Shown in pieces: positions 24,477 to 34,978 of a stretch of 64,000 bases of DNA (its first letter is position 1; each line of letters starts with the position of its first letter). A program made the position numbers and the translations under genes. Under the pieces are notes generated by a model. It saw nothing but the letters and a program-made list of their open reading frames with translations. It had not been told where the DNA came from and did no database searches. Source of the DNA: Diploscapter coronatus (lineage: Eukaryota; Nematoda; Chromadorea; Rhabditida; Rhabditidae); the NCBI GenBank assembly GCA_964036155.1, contig OZ038422.1:39641201-39705200 (forward strand). Direction: 5' to 3'.

Positions 24477-26165
24477 TTTGATCGAGTGAATCGCTGAAAT
24501 GAAGCTTCTTTTCAATTGGTCGAAGGATGAAATCGATGAAACAAGAACAAGAAAAGACTAGAAAAAGAGTGGAAAGATGCAGAGGGAATGAACAGTGTCG
24601 CTAGGCGGCACTGGCGGGAAAAGGCGAGATAGTAGGGGACAGGCGAGAGATTAGAGAAGGAGAATGAATTAGATATAGTGAGCCTCTACCAATTAGAATT
24701 TTCTAATCGAAAGAATCGCAAAAATACGCTGCTCGAAAGGAATACATTTTGGCAAGCTTCAAACTGGAAATAAGTGGACACAAATTACGGCCTGATTTCT
24801 GGCACAACCATTTTATTAGATTTATCGTCGATCTGGATAGGTTTTTGAGACATTCGGAATTTGAAGGGTACTTCCTTCCTAAATTATTGCGAAAAAATAA
24901 AAGAAAGTTCACTAATGATTTACTAGAAAACTATAAGCAAATCTTGCTAAAAATAGAAAGAACAAAGGTAAGTATTGTGAATGACCGACTACTTGAGGCT
25001 AGATGCATGCACGTATTCGATCCGGGTAGTCGTAACGTTTTTGCCAAAATTCCGGGATCTTTATCAGAAAATAGCAAACATTTTCGTTCATAATCGATTT
25101 TTCTCTTTATTTTTAGTCAATTTTGATTTATATGTACTTGTATTTCAACCATAACGTCTTCTATCTATCACTGGAACCTTAGGTCCGACTTTTCCGGACT
25201 TCAGGACCTTAGAACCAAAACTTTTCTTTTAAAATAAAGCTCTTTTAACTCTTACATTAAAAATTAAAATTAGTATTCATAAATCTAGATTAGCTTTTAG
25301 GATTGAAAGTAGTATTTATATTTAGAGTTCCGAGTTTCGTCCCCTTGCAAAAACGTGGTGTTTGAAAGGGAAAAGTTAGCAATGGTGCTTTCAGACCTTT
25401 ATTTGCTAGTTTTCTAGTTTCCTAATAGATAGCGAAGAATGACACCTGACAGAAGATACAAAGAAAAATTTTTCTATAAAAGACTTTCGAAAGAAATTTA
25501 TTCTACAAAAATGGATAGAAATATCCTATAAAATCTTATAGGCCCTGTAAGGTTCTTCAATTACACTTATTTATTGTCTTGATTCATTGCTTGAAAACCG
25601 CGTTGCTGTAGTACAACAGTGCTTCAAACATACAGCATCGTTTTAACCACATCTTAACTATGGAAAATAAGGGATTTCAAGTGTTTTCGGAAAAAGTCGT
25701 AGGGGTCTATATAATTATGAACAGCAGTGTAGATCCCGTTCAATTCTACGTCATTCGGACTTGCTAGACTACGATCATAAATGTGAAGACAATTTTAACC
25801 AAAGGCTTTTTGAAAGTGGTCACGATACACCTCCAAAATCACCTGCAGAATCAATGAAGTGAGGAATAGTGCATGAAAAGATACAGAAAATACCGAGTAA
25901 GTGACCCCAAGATCCATTTGCCAAATTCTTTATCCTCTTCATTCAGTTCTCAATTTTCGTCTTCCATGAATGGTCATTTTTCTTTTTTTTTAATTTATTT
26001 TTCAGCTTCAATTGTATATTTCCGACACGAAATTTCAGCTTGATATGCCATTAAAACAGGGTTACATTCGCTTCTAAATCATGAATTGCAAACTTTCTCA
26101 TTCAATCAATACCCTTCTACTATTTCCATTTTGAGATAATTGATTGTTTAGGTCTCTTAACAAAG
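24477..26165. promoter_or_regulatory. Divergent spacer between F-box-like copy 2 and kelch gene C
   Basis: Counterpart of 5014-6685. A block at 24749-24968 is the second copy of the unexplained conserved open frame, here with a GTAAGT donor. Near 25870-25905 a candidate 5' UTR exon carries a short upstream ATG frame and ends in CCGA|GTAAGT, with the TTTAG acceptor at about 26150. Confidence 0.5.
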
Positions 26166-27411
26166 ATGTTAGCCAATTTACCAGTCGAAATGATATTGTT
26201 GATCTGCGAATATCCCGAATTCAAAGACCTGGGACAATTGGCCTGGACTAATTATCGAATAATGCAAATAATCAAGAGATATCTGCCGAAAGCGCTCGAG
26301 AAGAAAATTTTATTCTATTGTAGGAAAATATTTCTTGTATGAGCGAAAATTAATTTGATATTTAGTGCTCTATGAAAACGACAACATTTCTGAAGGAAGA
26401 ATTTGTCTATTTGATTCGCATACTAATTCTGTTGAGCAGATTGCGAGCTTTAATTATTTCAGGCCATGGGAAGTTACAACCACAAAAGATAAGGTAGATT
26501 AGTTTATTTGACATTGTCAATTTTGTGAATTTTAGATTTTCGCAATTGGATCTTATAAAAAATCTTTTGAAGTATTTGACTTGAATACTCGACGAATCAC
26601 GAAAGGTAGCATACAGGAGCCAATAGGTTGGTTTAATTTTATTGCACTCTTTGCAGGACCAGATCTTCCTGAACGGCATGGAGGTGCATCTGTGGCCTAT
26701 TTCAAAGACAAATTGTATTATTTGGGTGGATGGGATCCTGAAACAAGGAATGATACGAATCGAGTTGATGTAAGAAGATCGAATGAAAATCCATTAAATA
26801 ATTTATTCAGGTTTTAATCGATGGTAAGTGGCAAACAGGACCTACATTCCCTCTTCCAATTAAATGGGCTCGAACAATAACACACGATGGAAGTTTATAC
26901 GGTCACATTATAGCATATTCATTCTTCTAATTATGGATATTCAGTTATTTATGATAGAAAGATGTATCGATTATCAGACGATGAACGGGAATGGATTGAA
27001 ATCGAAGAGATTTCAGGAAGACGAGATGATTTCGGAGCTGCATCGTTAAATGGAAAAATCTACATAACTGGAGGAGAGAAGTCGTTTAATTTTGTATAAT
27101 AAATAATGCATCATTATATATTTAGTTGGAGGGCTGTATTAAAATCTTGTCTATGTTTCGACCCCTCAGCTCCAGTTGACAGTCGAATTTCTCAAATAAC
27201 TGATATGAATTATGCAAGACATGAACATTCACTCATTGCCGCTAACGGGAAATTGTATGCAATCGGAGGGTGAGCTGAGATTTAGCATATTTTTACACGA
27301 AATATTTGTTAATTTAGATTTCAAGAAAGGAGACGTGAAAATTTCTGTAACTCAATCGAGGAATACGATCCACAAACGAATGAATGGCGAGAAGTCGGAG
27401 AAATAGCATAA
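26166..27411 (+). pseudogene. F-box/kelch-repeat gene, copy C, with a one-base frameshift
   Basis: Exons follow copy A: 26166-26319, 26366-26493, 26536-26605, 26657-26769, 26811-26901, 26945-27093, 27126-27269 and 27318-27411. F-box and kelch blades are recognisable ([31 protein letters not shown]). An extra T in the run TCGTTTAATTTT near 27086 shifts the frame if the ancestral donor is used, and a stop (GTA TAA) follows. Use of a weaker upstream donor, GAGAA|GTCGTT at about 27082, would restore the frame at the cost of four residues, so the gene might still work. No sequence of a restored product is implied to exist. Confidence 0.6.
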
Positions 27412-28373
27412 AATAAAGCTTTATTATAATGATCTCAAATTTCATATAGAAATTTTATTGAATAAAATGTGAAATAATAATTTAATTTCAATGCACATAA
27501 TATAGACAGCTCTCAACAGTGTCTTCACAAAAGTTGCTCAGTTTGATGAACTCTATCGATTGGTGTGCATATTGTAGGGTTTTCTAAAAAATTTGAAACT
27601 TCTGGTTAAGGATACAATTGTGAAGGAAGTATTATGGCCCGCAGACTTGGGACTTTTCCACCTCAACTGCGGTACAGTGTGGTGGCCCTTTTCGGCGGTG
27701 CGGTGCAGTTGCGGTGGGGGAAAATTGAGCTGGGTTGCGATGGCCAAATTTCAAAAAAGTCCCAAGTCTGATTATGGCGGGTAGGTCGCAGAGCAATCTT
27801 AAGTCCTCCCTAGATCTGTGCGTTCTTAAGCATCCGGTAAAGTGACTGACATCATCATTTCATCTACTTCTGTCATGCCTGTTTAATAGTCTTTCAAATC
27901 TGATCAGCATAACATAAGTTTATGAAGTTCAGAACTTTTTTCCCCAATCCAGATCTCGTTCAATTCTACGTCATTTGGACTTGCTAGACTACGATCATAA
28001 ATGTGAAGACAACTTTAACCCAAAGGCTTTTTCTGACGTGATCACGACACACCTCCAAAATCATCTGCATAATCAATGAAGTGAGGAATAGTGCATGAAA
28101 AGATACAGAAAGTACCGAGTAAGTGACCCCAAGATCCACTTGTCAAATTCTTTATCCCCTTCATTCAGTTCTCAATTCTCGTCTTCCATGAATGGTCATT
28201 TTTCCTTTTCTTTCTCACTTATTTTTAGCTTCAATTTGTATATTCTGAGTCTCAGCTTGATATGCCATTTAAACAGGGCTACATTCGCTTCTAAATCATT
28301 AATTTCAAACTTCCTCATTCAATCGATACTCTTTTACTATTTGCATTTTATTGTTTAGATCTCTTAAAAAAAG
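27412..28373. other. Spacer between kelch C and kelch D
   Basis: Contains the 3' end of kelch C, a dispersed-repeat copy (about 27590-27830) split by the foldback element at 27639-27770, and the leader of kelch D with a candidate 5' UTR exon ending CCGA|GTAAGT near 28118. Confidence 0.55.
27639..27770. mobile_element. 132-bp foldback element nested in a dispersed repeat
   Basis: CAGACTTGGGACTTTT near the left end is repeated inverted at the right (AAAAGTCCCAAGTCTG), with a GC-rich inner palindrome (CCACC.TCAACTGC and GCAGTTGCGGTGG). ATTATGGC flanks both sides (27631-27638, 27771-27778), an 8-bp duplication of hAT type. It interrupts a repeat whose uninterrupted form is seen near 30985. Confidence 0.75.
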
Positions 28374-29640
28374 ATGTTAGCCAATTTGCCAGTCGAAATG
28401 ATATTGTTGATCTGCGAATATCCCGAATTCAAAGACCTGGGACAATTGGCCTGGACCAACAATCGAATAATGCAAATAATCAAGAGATATCTGCCGATAG
28501 CGCTCGTGCTCGAGAGGAAAACTTTATTCTATCGTAGGAGAATATTTCTTGTACGAGCGAAAATTAATTTTAATATTTAGTGCCTTATAAAAAGAACGAT
28601 GTTAGAGAAGGAAGACTTTGTCTGTTTGATTCGCATACTAATTCTGTTGAGCAGATTGCGAAATTTACTAAATATTTAGAACCATACGAAGTAGCAACTA
28701 CAAAAGATAAGGCAGATTATTTTATTTGGCATTGCCAATTTTGTAAATTTTAGATTTTCGCAATTAGATCTTATAAAAAATCTTTTAAAATATTTGACTT
28801 GAATACTCGACGAATCACGAAAGGTAGCATACAAAAGTCAATATATTGGTGTAATTTTATTGCATTCTTTGCAGGACCAGATCTTCCTGAATGGCGTGGA
28901 GATGCATCTGTGGCTTATTACAAAGACAAATTGTATTATTTGGGTGGAAAGGGTCCTAAAAGATGGAGAAATACGAATCGAGTTGATGTAAGAAGATCGA
29001 ATGAGAGTTCATAAAATAATTCATTCAGGTTTTAATAGATGGAAAATGGCAAACAGGGCCTGCTTTTCCTCTTTTAATCAGTGATGTTCGAATAATAACA
29101 TGCGATGGAATTTTATACGGTTACATTATAACATATTCATTATTGTAATTGGATATTCAGTTATTGACGGTTATGATAGTAGAAAGATATATCGATTATC
29201 AGACGATGAACGGGAATGGATTGAAGTTGGAGAGATTCCCGAAAAACGAAGTTCATTCGGAGTTGCATCGCTAAATGGAAAGATTTACATAACGGGAGGA
29301 TGGAAGTCGTTAATACTGTATGATAAATAATGTATCATTACATATTTAGGAATGGTTATGGAATATTATTAAAAGAGTCCTGTCTGTGTTTCGACCCCTC
29401 AGCTTCGGTTGATAGTCGAATTTCTCGAATCGCTGATACGAATTATGCAAGAGGATTATTCTCTAGTTGCTGCCAATGATAAATTGTATGCAATCGGAGG
29501 GTGAGCTGAGATTTTGCATATTTTTACACGAAATATGTTAATTTAGATTTCAAAAAAGGAGACGTGAAAATTTTTATAATTCAATCGAGGAATACGATCC
29601 ACAAACAAATAAATGGCGAGAAGTGGGAAAAGTAACATAA
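28374..29640 (+). pseudogene. F-box/kelch-repeat gene, copy D, decayed
   Basis: Eight exon equivalents: 28374-28533, 28581-28711, 28754-28823, 28875-28987, 29029-29119, 29161-29317, 29350-29500 and 29547-29640. Two defects: the donor after exon 2 is GC instead of GT (28712), and a 2-bp deletion in exon 7 near 29451 shifts the frame into a stop (CAA TGA). Exon 1 also has a 6-bp in-frame insertion. The leader and exons 1-3 match copy B best, whereas exon 4 (GGKGPKRWRNTNRVD) matches copy A, so the gene looks like a product of gene conversion. Confidence 0.75.
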
Positions 29641-30731
29641 AATAAAGCTTGATTATAAAAATCCCAGATTTCATATATAAATTTTATTAAATAAAGCATG
29701 AAATAATCATTTAACTTCAATGCACTTGATACAGACAACTCTCAAAGACATCCAAAAGTGATGAGGGATAATTGTAGTTGAAATATTTATTCTTTAAAAT
29801 ATTTCATTTCAAAAATTCTGTAACCAACTCCAATATTTATTTTATAGTAATTTCGAAGTAAAATTTCAAAATATATACCAGAAATAGTCAATCGATTTCT
29901 TGTAAACAATTATTGAACGTATTCGAAACATAATGTTGCTCGTCAGCAGCATCAATATTAGTGTATTTTTTCTTATTTTCTCGATGTTTCATTGAAATAG
30001 CCTATGTATTGTCTTCTCAGTCAATATCTTTTTCACTACCTGATTGGTGATAAGCATTTCTTTTATCATTTGCATGACATCAGTCTATTTAATTTCAGTT
30101 CAACACCTTTCAGTATTTGTTGAATTTATTTTATCGTTTTGCCACTATTAATCTTCGTTCCTCTTCATTCGAAATATCAATGAAAAATGTTTAAATAAGT
30201 GTAAATTTGAACTTACAATCTCATTTAGATGAGCAGTATATATAATCGACACGAAATTTGATCCTAATGTGAGGACCGCCAAGCCCCACCCCTTTGTCTT
30301 GATTCAAGAATGTCCATAGCCGATAACCCTTTCGATTATCGGCAATTTTGTTTGCTTTATCTGTTTTTTAATCAATTTATCAGTACCTACTGTACAATTC
30401 GATGCCGCTCTTTCACGTGGTGATATCGATTTATTGGTTGGGATGTGAAAAAATCTGCAAATGCGCGTCAAGTTACGATAATGCTAACATTTTGACTTAC
30501 AGTTAGAAAAGAGGTACGCGTAATTTTTTAAAACTTTCCCAATTTTCCTGAGCTTACTATAATTTTTTTGAAGACGGACTGTTCTACGCACCCGAATTGA
30601 CTATTCTAATGGAATAGATTTATTTCAAAATGACTTTTGGAGAAAATTATATACAAGGGGTAATAATAGAAAATTCGAAACTTTATTAAAGTTCTTTTAA
30701 TTCTTTTAAAAATTCGAATAAATAAACATTG
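29641..30731. other. Spacer between the F-box array and the OXSM gene
   Basis: The first 470 bp are the kelch 3' flank repeat. Nothing recognisable follows from 30150 to 30731. Two genes converge on it. Confidence 0.6.
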
Positions 30732-32848
30732 TCAAATTTCCCCCACGACGAGGCTGGCATTTGTGGCTCCGAATCCGAACGAATTCACGATGGCAACGCG
30801 TCTTTTGTCGGGCCAGTCGACTGTTTGAGTAAGGAGGTTCAACTTTTCACCGACCTGCAAATTTCAAAAATCTATAAATCGAATGAGAAATTGTCATTTT
30901 ATATTCTATAAAATTTGAAAAATGCCAATGAATTGGTAAAAATTGTCGAAAAGTACAGGTTAGAGCTACAGAATTGTGAAGGAATTCTTATGGGTGGTAG
31001 ATAGGTCGCGAGGGCATTCTGACTTATGTCTTCCCTAGATTTGCCTAGCTTATATAAGAATGGAAATGCACACATCACTCTGTTCCAAATTCAGGTTGGC
31101 GGGCAATTTCCTGTCGCGAATGCAGCCGATCGTGGCGATCGTCTCGACAGACCCGGCTGCTCCCAGCAAGTGGCCGATGTGTCCCTTGATTGAAGACACT
31201 GCAATTGGCCGCTGCTGATTTGCAGAGAACCGATTTCGAATGGCGTCGGCTTCGACTGAGTCCCCAGCTGGGGTCGATGTGGCGTGCGCATTCACGTAGT
31301 TTATCTGAAATATGAGATGTTCAGAACGTTTTTGGAGAAAATAATTTGGAATAAATTAAAATTCTTGAGAGAATATCATTTAGGTAAGAAAAGTAAATTT
31401 CAATTTTTCCGAATTATTTATTCTAAATTCTCACATCTTTCGACTTCAGTTTAGCATCTTCTATTGCCCGCTGCATAGACAATTGCGCACCGATTCCAGA
31501 AGGGTCGGGACTCGAAATGTGGTATGCGTCTGAGGAAATGCCTGAAAATTTAACTCGAATTTTCGAGTTTTCTAAAAATGTTACCGTATCCAAGTACTTC
31601 CGCAAGTATATTTGCTCCTCGTTTCTGTGCATCTTCGAGTCTCTCCATCAGAAGAAGCCCAACACCTTCACTCAGAACGAACCCGCTTCTTTTGTTGTCG
31701 AAGGGACGACTGATTTGGGGACTGTCGCCAGTGGCCAGAGCTCGCATTCTGCAAGGCATTTATGAAGATTCAAATCAAGGACCGATAAAATTGTCACAGA
31801 ATGTGTGAATGTGGACTTGTCTCGGAGTTTGTATTGAAACCTTATGAAATTGATTTTATTGGGAATTCCTTAAAGTCACCTATGAAAACCGGCAAGCGAA
31901 ATCGGGTTGACGCATGATTCTGCAGACCCGGCCAGCGCTCGTCTTGCATAGCCATGTCGCACTGCGCGAAATGCGTTTCCTGAATTTCATTTTTTTAAAA
32001 TTCTTTTCGAAAAATTCTCCCTACCGATGCAATGAACTCCAGTAGCGCAGGCTGTCGACGTGCTCTCCACGCCTCCGAGCATTTTGTATCTGAAAAAGCA
32101 ATATTCTTTGAAAAATAAAAAAATATGACTTACTTCATAGCGACATATCCGGCTGGTAGATTGTTCAGAATCCTCGGCACAAAGTATGGCGAGATTTTTC
32201 TGAAAGAAGTTTTTGAAAAATCTAAATTTTTCAATGATTTAAAAAATTACATACAGTGAAAAGTGAAAAAGGATGGGTTAGTTTTAACAGAAAATTTGAA
32301 TAGATTTTCAAAATTGTTGCCTTTATCAAATTAGGAGGAAAAACAGCAAACCTAATTTCCCCTTTCTTGACTTGTTCCGCAGTGGCTCCAATATGCTCGA
32401 GATCAGCCATGCAGGCACCGATGTTGACCAGAGTCGACGAGTGGTCTTCAATGCCATCTGCAGAGGACATGGCTTCTTCTGCTGCGAGGAGGGACAGCAG
32501 GGAGGCACGACACATCTCGCGCTGCTGGCCGGCTGTCCATCGGGAGAAATCAACGCTGTCAGGGATCGAGCCGACCTAAATTTTCTAAAAGGGGAATGTG
32601 AAAAGTTTATTCCTTTTTTGACGTTAAAGTTTTGAAAGTATGATACGGATGAGAAAAAACATTGTGAATTGTCAATTTTGAAAAGGAAAGGAATTCGATT
32701 TTCAAAAGAAAAGACTAACCACAAATCCCAACTCCTTCGAATACCGTAGTGCACTTCGTCCTTCGAAAAGGCCTTTCATCAGCAAGTCGAATCCAGCTCC
32801 GTAAGGGCTGACCACGCCGATTCCTGTCACGACGACTCGGTGAAGCAT
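30732..32848 (-). CDS. OXSM: 3-oxoacyl-[ACP] synthase, mitochondrial (KAS II type)
   Basis: Condenses malonyl-ACP with a growing acyl-ACP in mitochondrial type II fatty-acid synthesis, the route to octanoyl-ACP for lipoic acid. Nine exons: 32720-32848, 32352-32575, 32134-32199, 32025-32089, 31880-31979, 31585-31748, 31435-31541, 31074-31304 and 30732-30854, giving 402 residues, near the usual length. The full Cys-His-His triad is visible: Cys154 in STACATG, His292 in [12 protein letters not shown] and His327 in IKGHIGH. The glycine-rich end ([13 protein letters not shown]) is typical. From the chosen ATG there is no clear mitochondrial presequence; the ATG directly follows a CAAATTCAG acceptor, so either trans-splicing sets this start or an upstream coding exon was missed. 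It lies 173 bp below NUBP1, as in an operon. Confidence 0.93.
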
Positions 32849-32857
32849 CTGAATTTG
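32849..32857 (-). promoter_or_regulatory. Candidate trans-splice acceptor before OXSM
   Basis: CAAATTCAG abuts the ATG on the minus strand, with no upstream donor evident in the 173-bp gap to NUBP1. This fits spliced-leader addition to a downstream operon gene. Confidence 0.5.
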
Positions 32858-33021
32858 ATTCCAATTCAATTTGAAAAGAAAAGATCTAAAAATTAAAAGA
32901 TGTCCAGAGTTATTGAACTCATGAAGATCAAATGACAAGTTGAAACACAGATAAAACTTTATTTTGAAACAATTAAAACTCAAAAATCAAAAATATCACA
33001 AATTGTGAAACGAAATGTAAG

Positions 33022-34804
33022 CTACTGCTTTCCCAGATTGTTCTTGATTTTGTCAGCGAGAGACAGGAACGATTTGACGAGTGCGGAGTCGGGATGCTTC
33101 TCGAAGAAGTCTTCGCCTTTGTCTAGGGCCTGAAATTTCAATTTTCTTGTCAAGTTGGATTATTTTTCTTCATCAACAATTTCATCCGCCGATTCTATGA
33201 ATTAGATTTTATCTAAAGTTTATGCAGTTTTCTTCACTATCAACACTACTTGAACCTCAAATTTATGAATTTTCAAATACAAGAAAAAATAAAAATTTCT
33301 AACCTCAGCGAGCGCAGGTTCCAGCGGCAATTGCGCGAGCAGATCGAGTCCGCCCTCCTTGCACATCGTCTCTGCGCCGCCCGTCGAGCTGGGGAAGAGC
33401 AGCGTGGTGTGGCTGCAGCTGGGACAAACGAACTTGGCCATGTTCTCCACCACACCGAGAATCGGCACTTTCGTTTTGCGGCAGAAACTCACCTGGAAAA
33501 AATCAACCAATTTCACTTTTATAGAGGATGTTTATTCATAATCAGATCTATATGAAGGACGATCGTCAGAAAGCAATATCAAATGAAGAAAAGGATAAGT
33601 GATACAAAAGAAAATGTTTCTCTTCAAATTCAAAACAACTAAGACAAATTTCTCTTACCTCCTTTCTGACATCCAATAGCGAGATTTCCTGCGGGGTGCT
33701 GACGATGAGAGCGCCATCGAGCGGGCCTGCCTGCAGAAGGAACTGCACCACGGAAATGTGCTCGTCCGAGGTGCCTGGCGGGGTGTCGATCAGCAGGTAA
33801 TCCACCTGAAAAATTCAATTTTATCATCTTTTTTAAATAAATCTTTTCTCTATTTACCTCTCCCCAGTCGACATCCTTCAGGAATTGCTTGATCATTCCG
33901 TTCTTGCGAGCGCCTCTCCAAATGACTGCGTCGTTTTTGTCGCCTGAAAATTTAACGATTTTTATTAGATAAAAACCTGCATCATTTATTAACGGTTCAA
34001 ATACAAATCACTTATCTCATCTCATTTTCTTTAGAAAGTCTTCAAAGCTTGCTAATTTTCAGCGAGAAAGAAAATGAATGAAATTTAAAAACGGCATAAT
34101 TTGGTCATACCAAGCAGAAAAGCGATGCTCATCACAGTGAGATTGTCGGCGACGGAGACGGGCGTCCACCCGTCGGCACTCTGATGCACCTGCTCGCCTT
34201 CCACGCCCATCATGCGCGGCTGCGACGGACCGCAGATGTCGATATCCAGAATCGCTACCTGAATACTCATAAAACATGATTTTTAACAGAAAACGATGCG
34301 ATGAAATGCAAGGATTGTTATAAAAATTGGGAAACAAAAAACAAATTTCGAGGAAAAACGTTAATTTTAAAGTAGCGATAAAAGTGAACCTGCTTAGTCG
34401 GATCCGCAGCGAGTGCCCTAGCCAAATTAGCAGTCATCGTGCTTTTACCGACACCTCCCTTGCCGGACAGAATCAAAATCTGGATTTGAACAAAAAAGTT
34501 ATTCTTTTTTCATTTTTAAAGTTTACCTTATGCTTGATGTGTCTGAATCGATCTTGGATTTTCGGGATATCTACATCGGGAGGGGGTTTTTCGCCAGAAG
34601 CACAGGATTTCTGAAATCCTCGGAAATTTTCCAGTGAAAAGAAAACGCTTTTCAGAAAATAGTAATGAGGAAAATAAAGGTTGAGATTTTTAGAGACTGA
34701 ATTCGTACCTGATTCGGGCATCCCGCACATCCGGATGCCTTTCCGGCATGTTCACTGCCCACTCCCGGACAGCCCTCGTTTGCGTTCGACGGAACTTCGG
34801 ACAT
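33022..34804 (-). CDS. NUBP1: Cytosolic Fe-S cluster assembly factor NUBP1
   Basis: Scaffold P-loop NTPase (Mrp/MinD family) that with NUBP2 assembles 4Fe-4S clusters in the cytosol. Eight exons: 34709-34804, 34527-34610, 34390-34479, 34111-34258, 33858-33943, 33659-33805, 33304-33492 and 33022-33129, giving 315 residues against about 320 in animals. The N-terminal cluster site is complete: Cys12, Cys26, Cys29 and Cys35, with the C-x13-C-x2-C-x5-C spacing that separates NUBP1 from NUBP2. The deviant Walker A is GKGGVGKS at 66-73, followed by DIDICGPS and [15 protein letters not shown]. The bridging CPSC is at 240-243. A CTTTCAG acceptor lies 11 bases before the ATG. The gap to the Mind-bomb-like stop upstream is 174 bp. 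Confidence 0.96.
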
Positions 34805-34814
34805 ATCTCAAATT

Positions 34815-34822
34815 CTGAAAGA
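34815..34822 (-). promoter_or_regulatory. Candidate trans-splice acceptor before NUBP1
   Basis: TTCTTTCAG ends about 11 bases before the NUBP1 ATG on the minus strand, in the 174-bp gap after the upstream gene. Confidence 0.5.
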
Positions 34823-34978
34823 AAAACCAAATGCAAATAAATCAACTGCAAATGAAAGGTATGAAACGAGTTTTCAACTCGTGATACAAATCACGAAAAC
34901 AAAGAAAGAAGAATAAAATCGTCACTTTATTGACTCGGAATGTTTGGACAATAAAATTGCATTGAATGGAAGGGTGGA

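Larger units (their letters stand above)
20022..27411. repeat. Segmental duplication of the 1-7944 block
   Basis: Gene order, orientation, exon boundaries and most spacer sequence match 1-7944: F-box-like gene, divergent spacer, kelch gene. Length differences are mainly the two insertions at 2442-2590 and 3555-3903. The two blocks are direct repeats about 20 kb apart. Confidence 0.9.
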
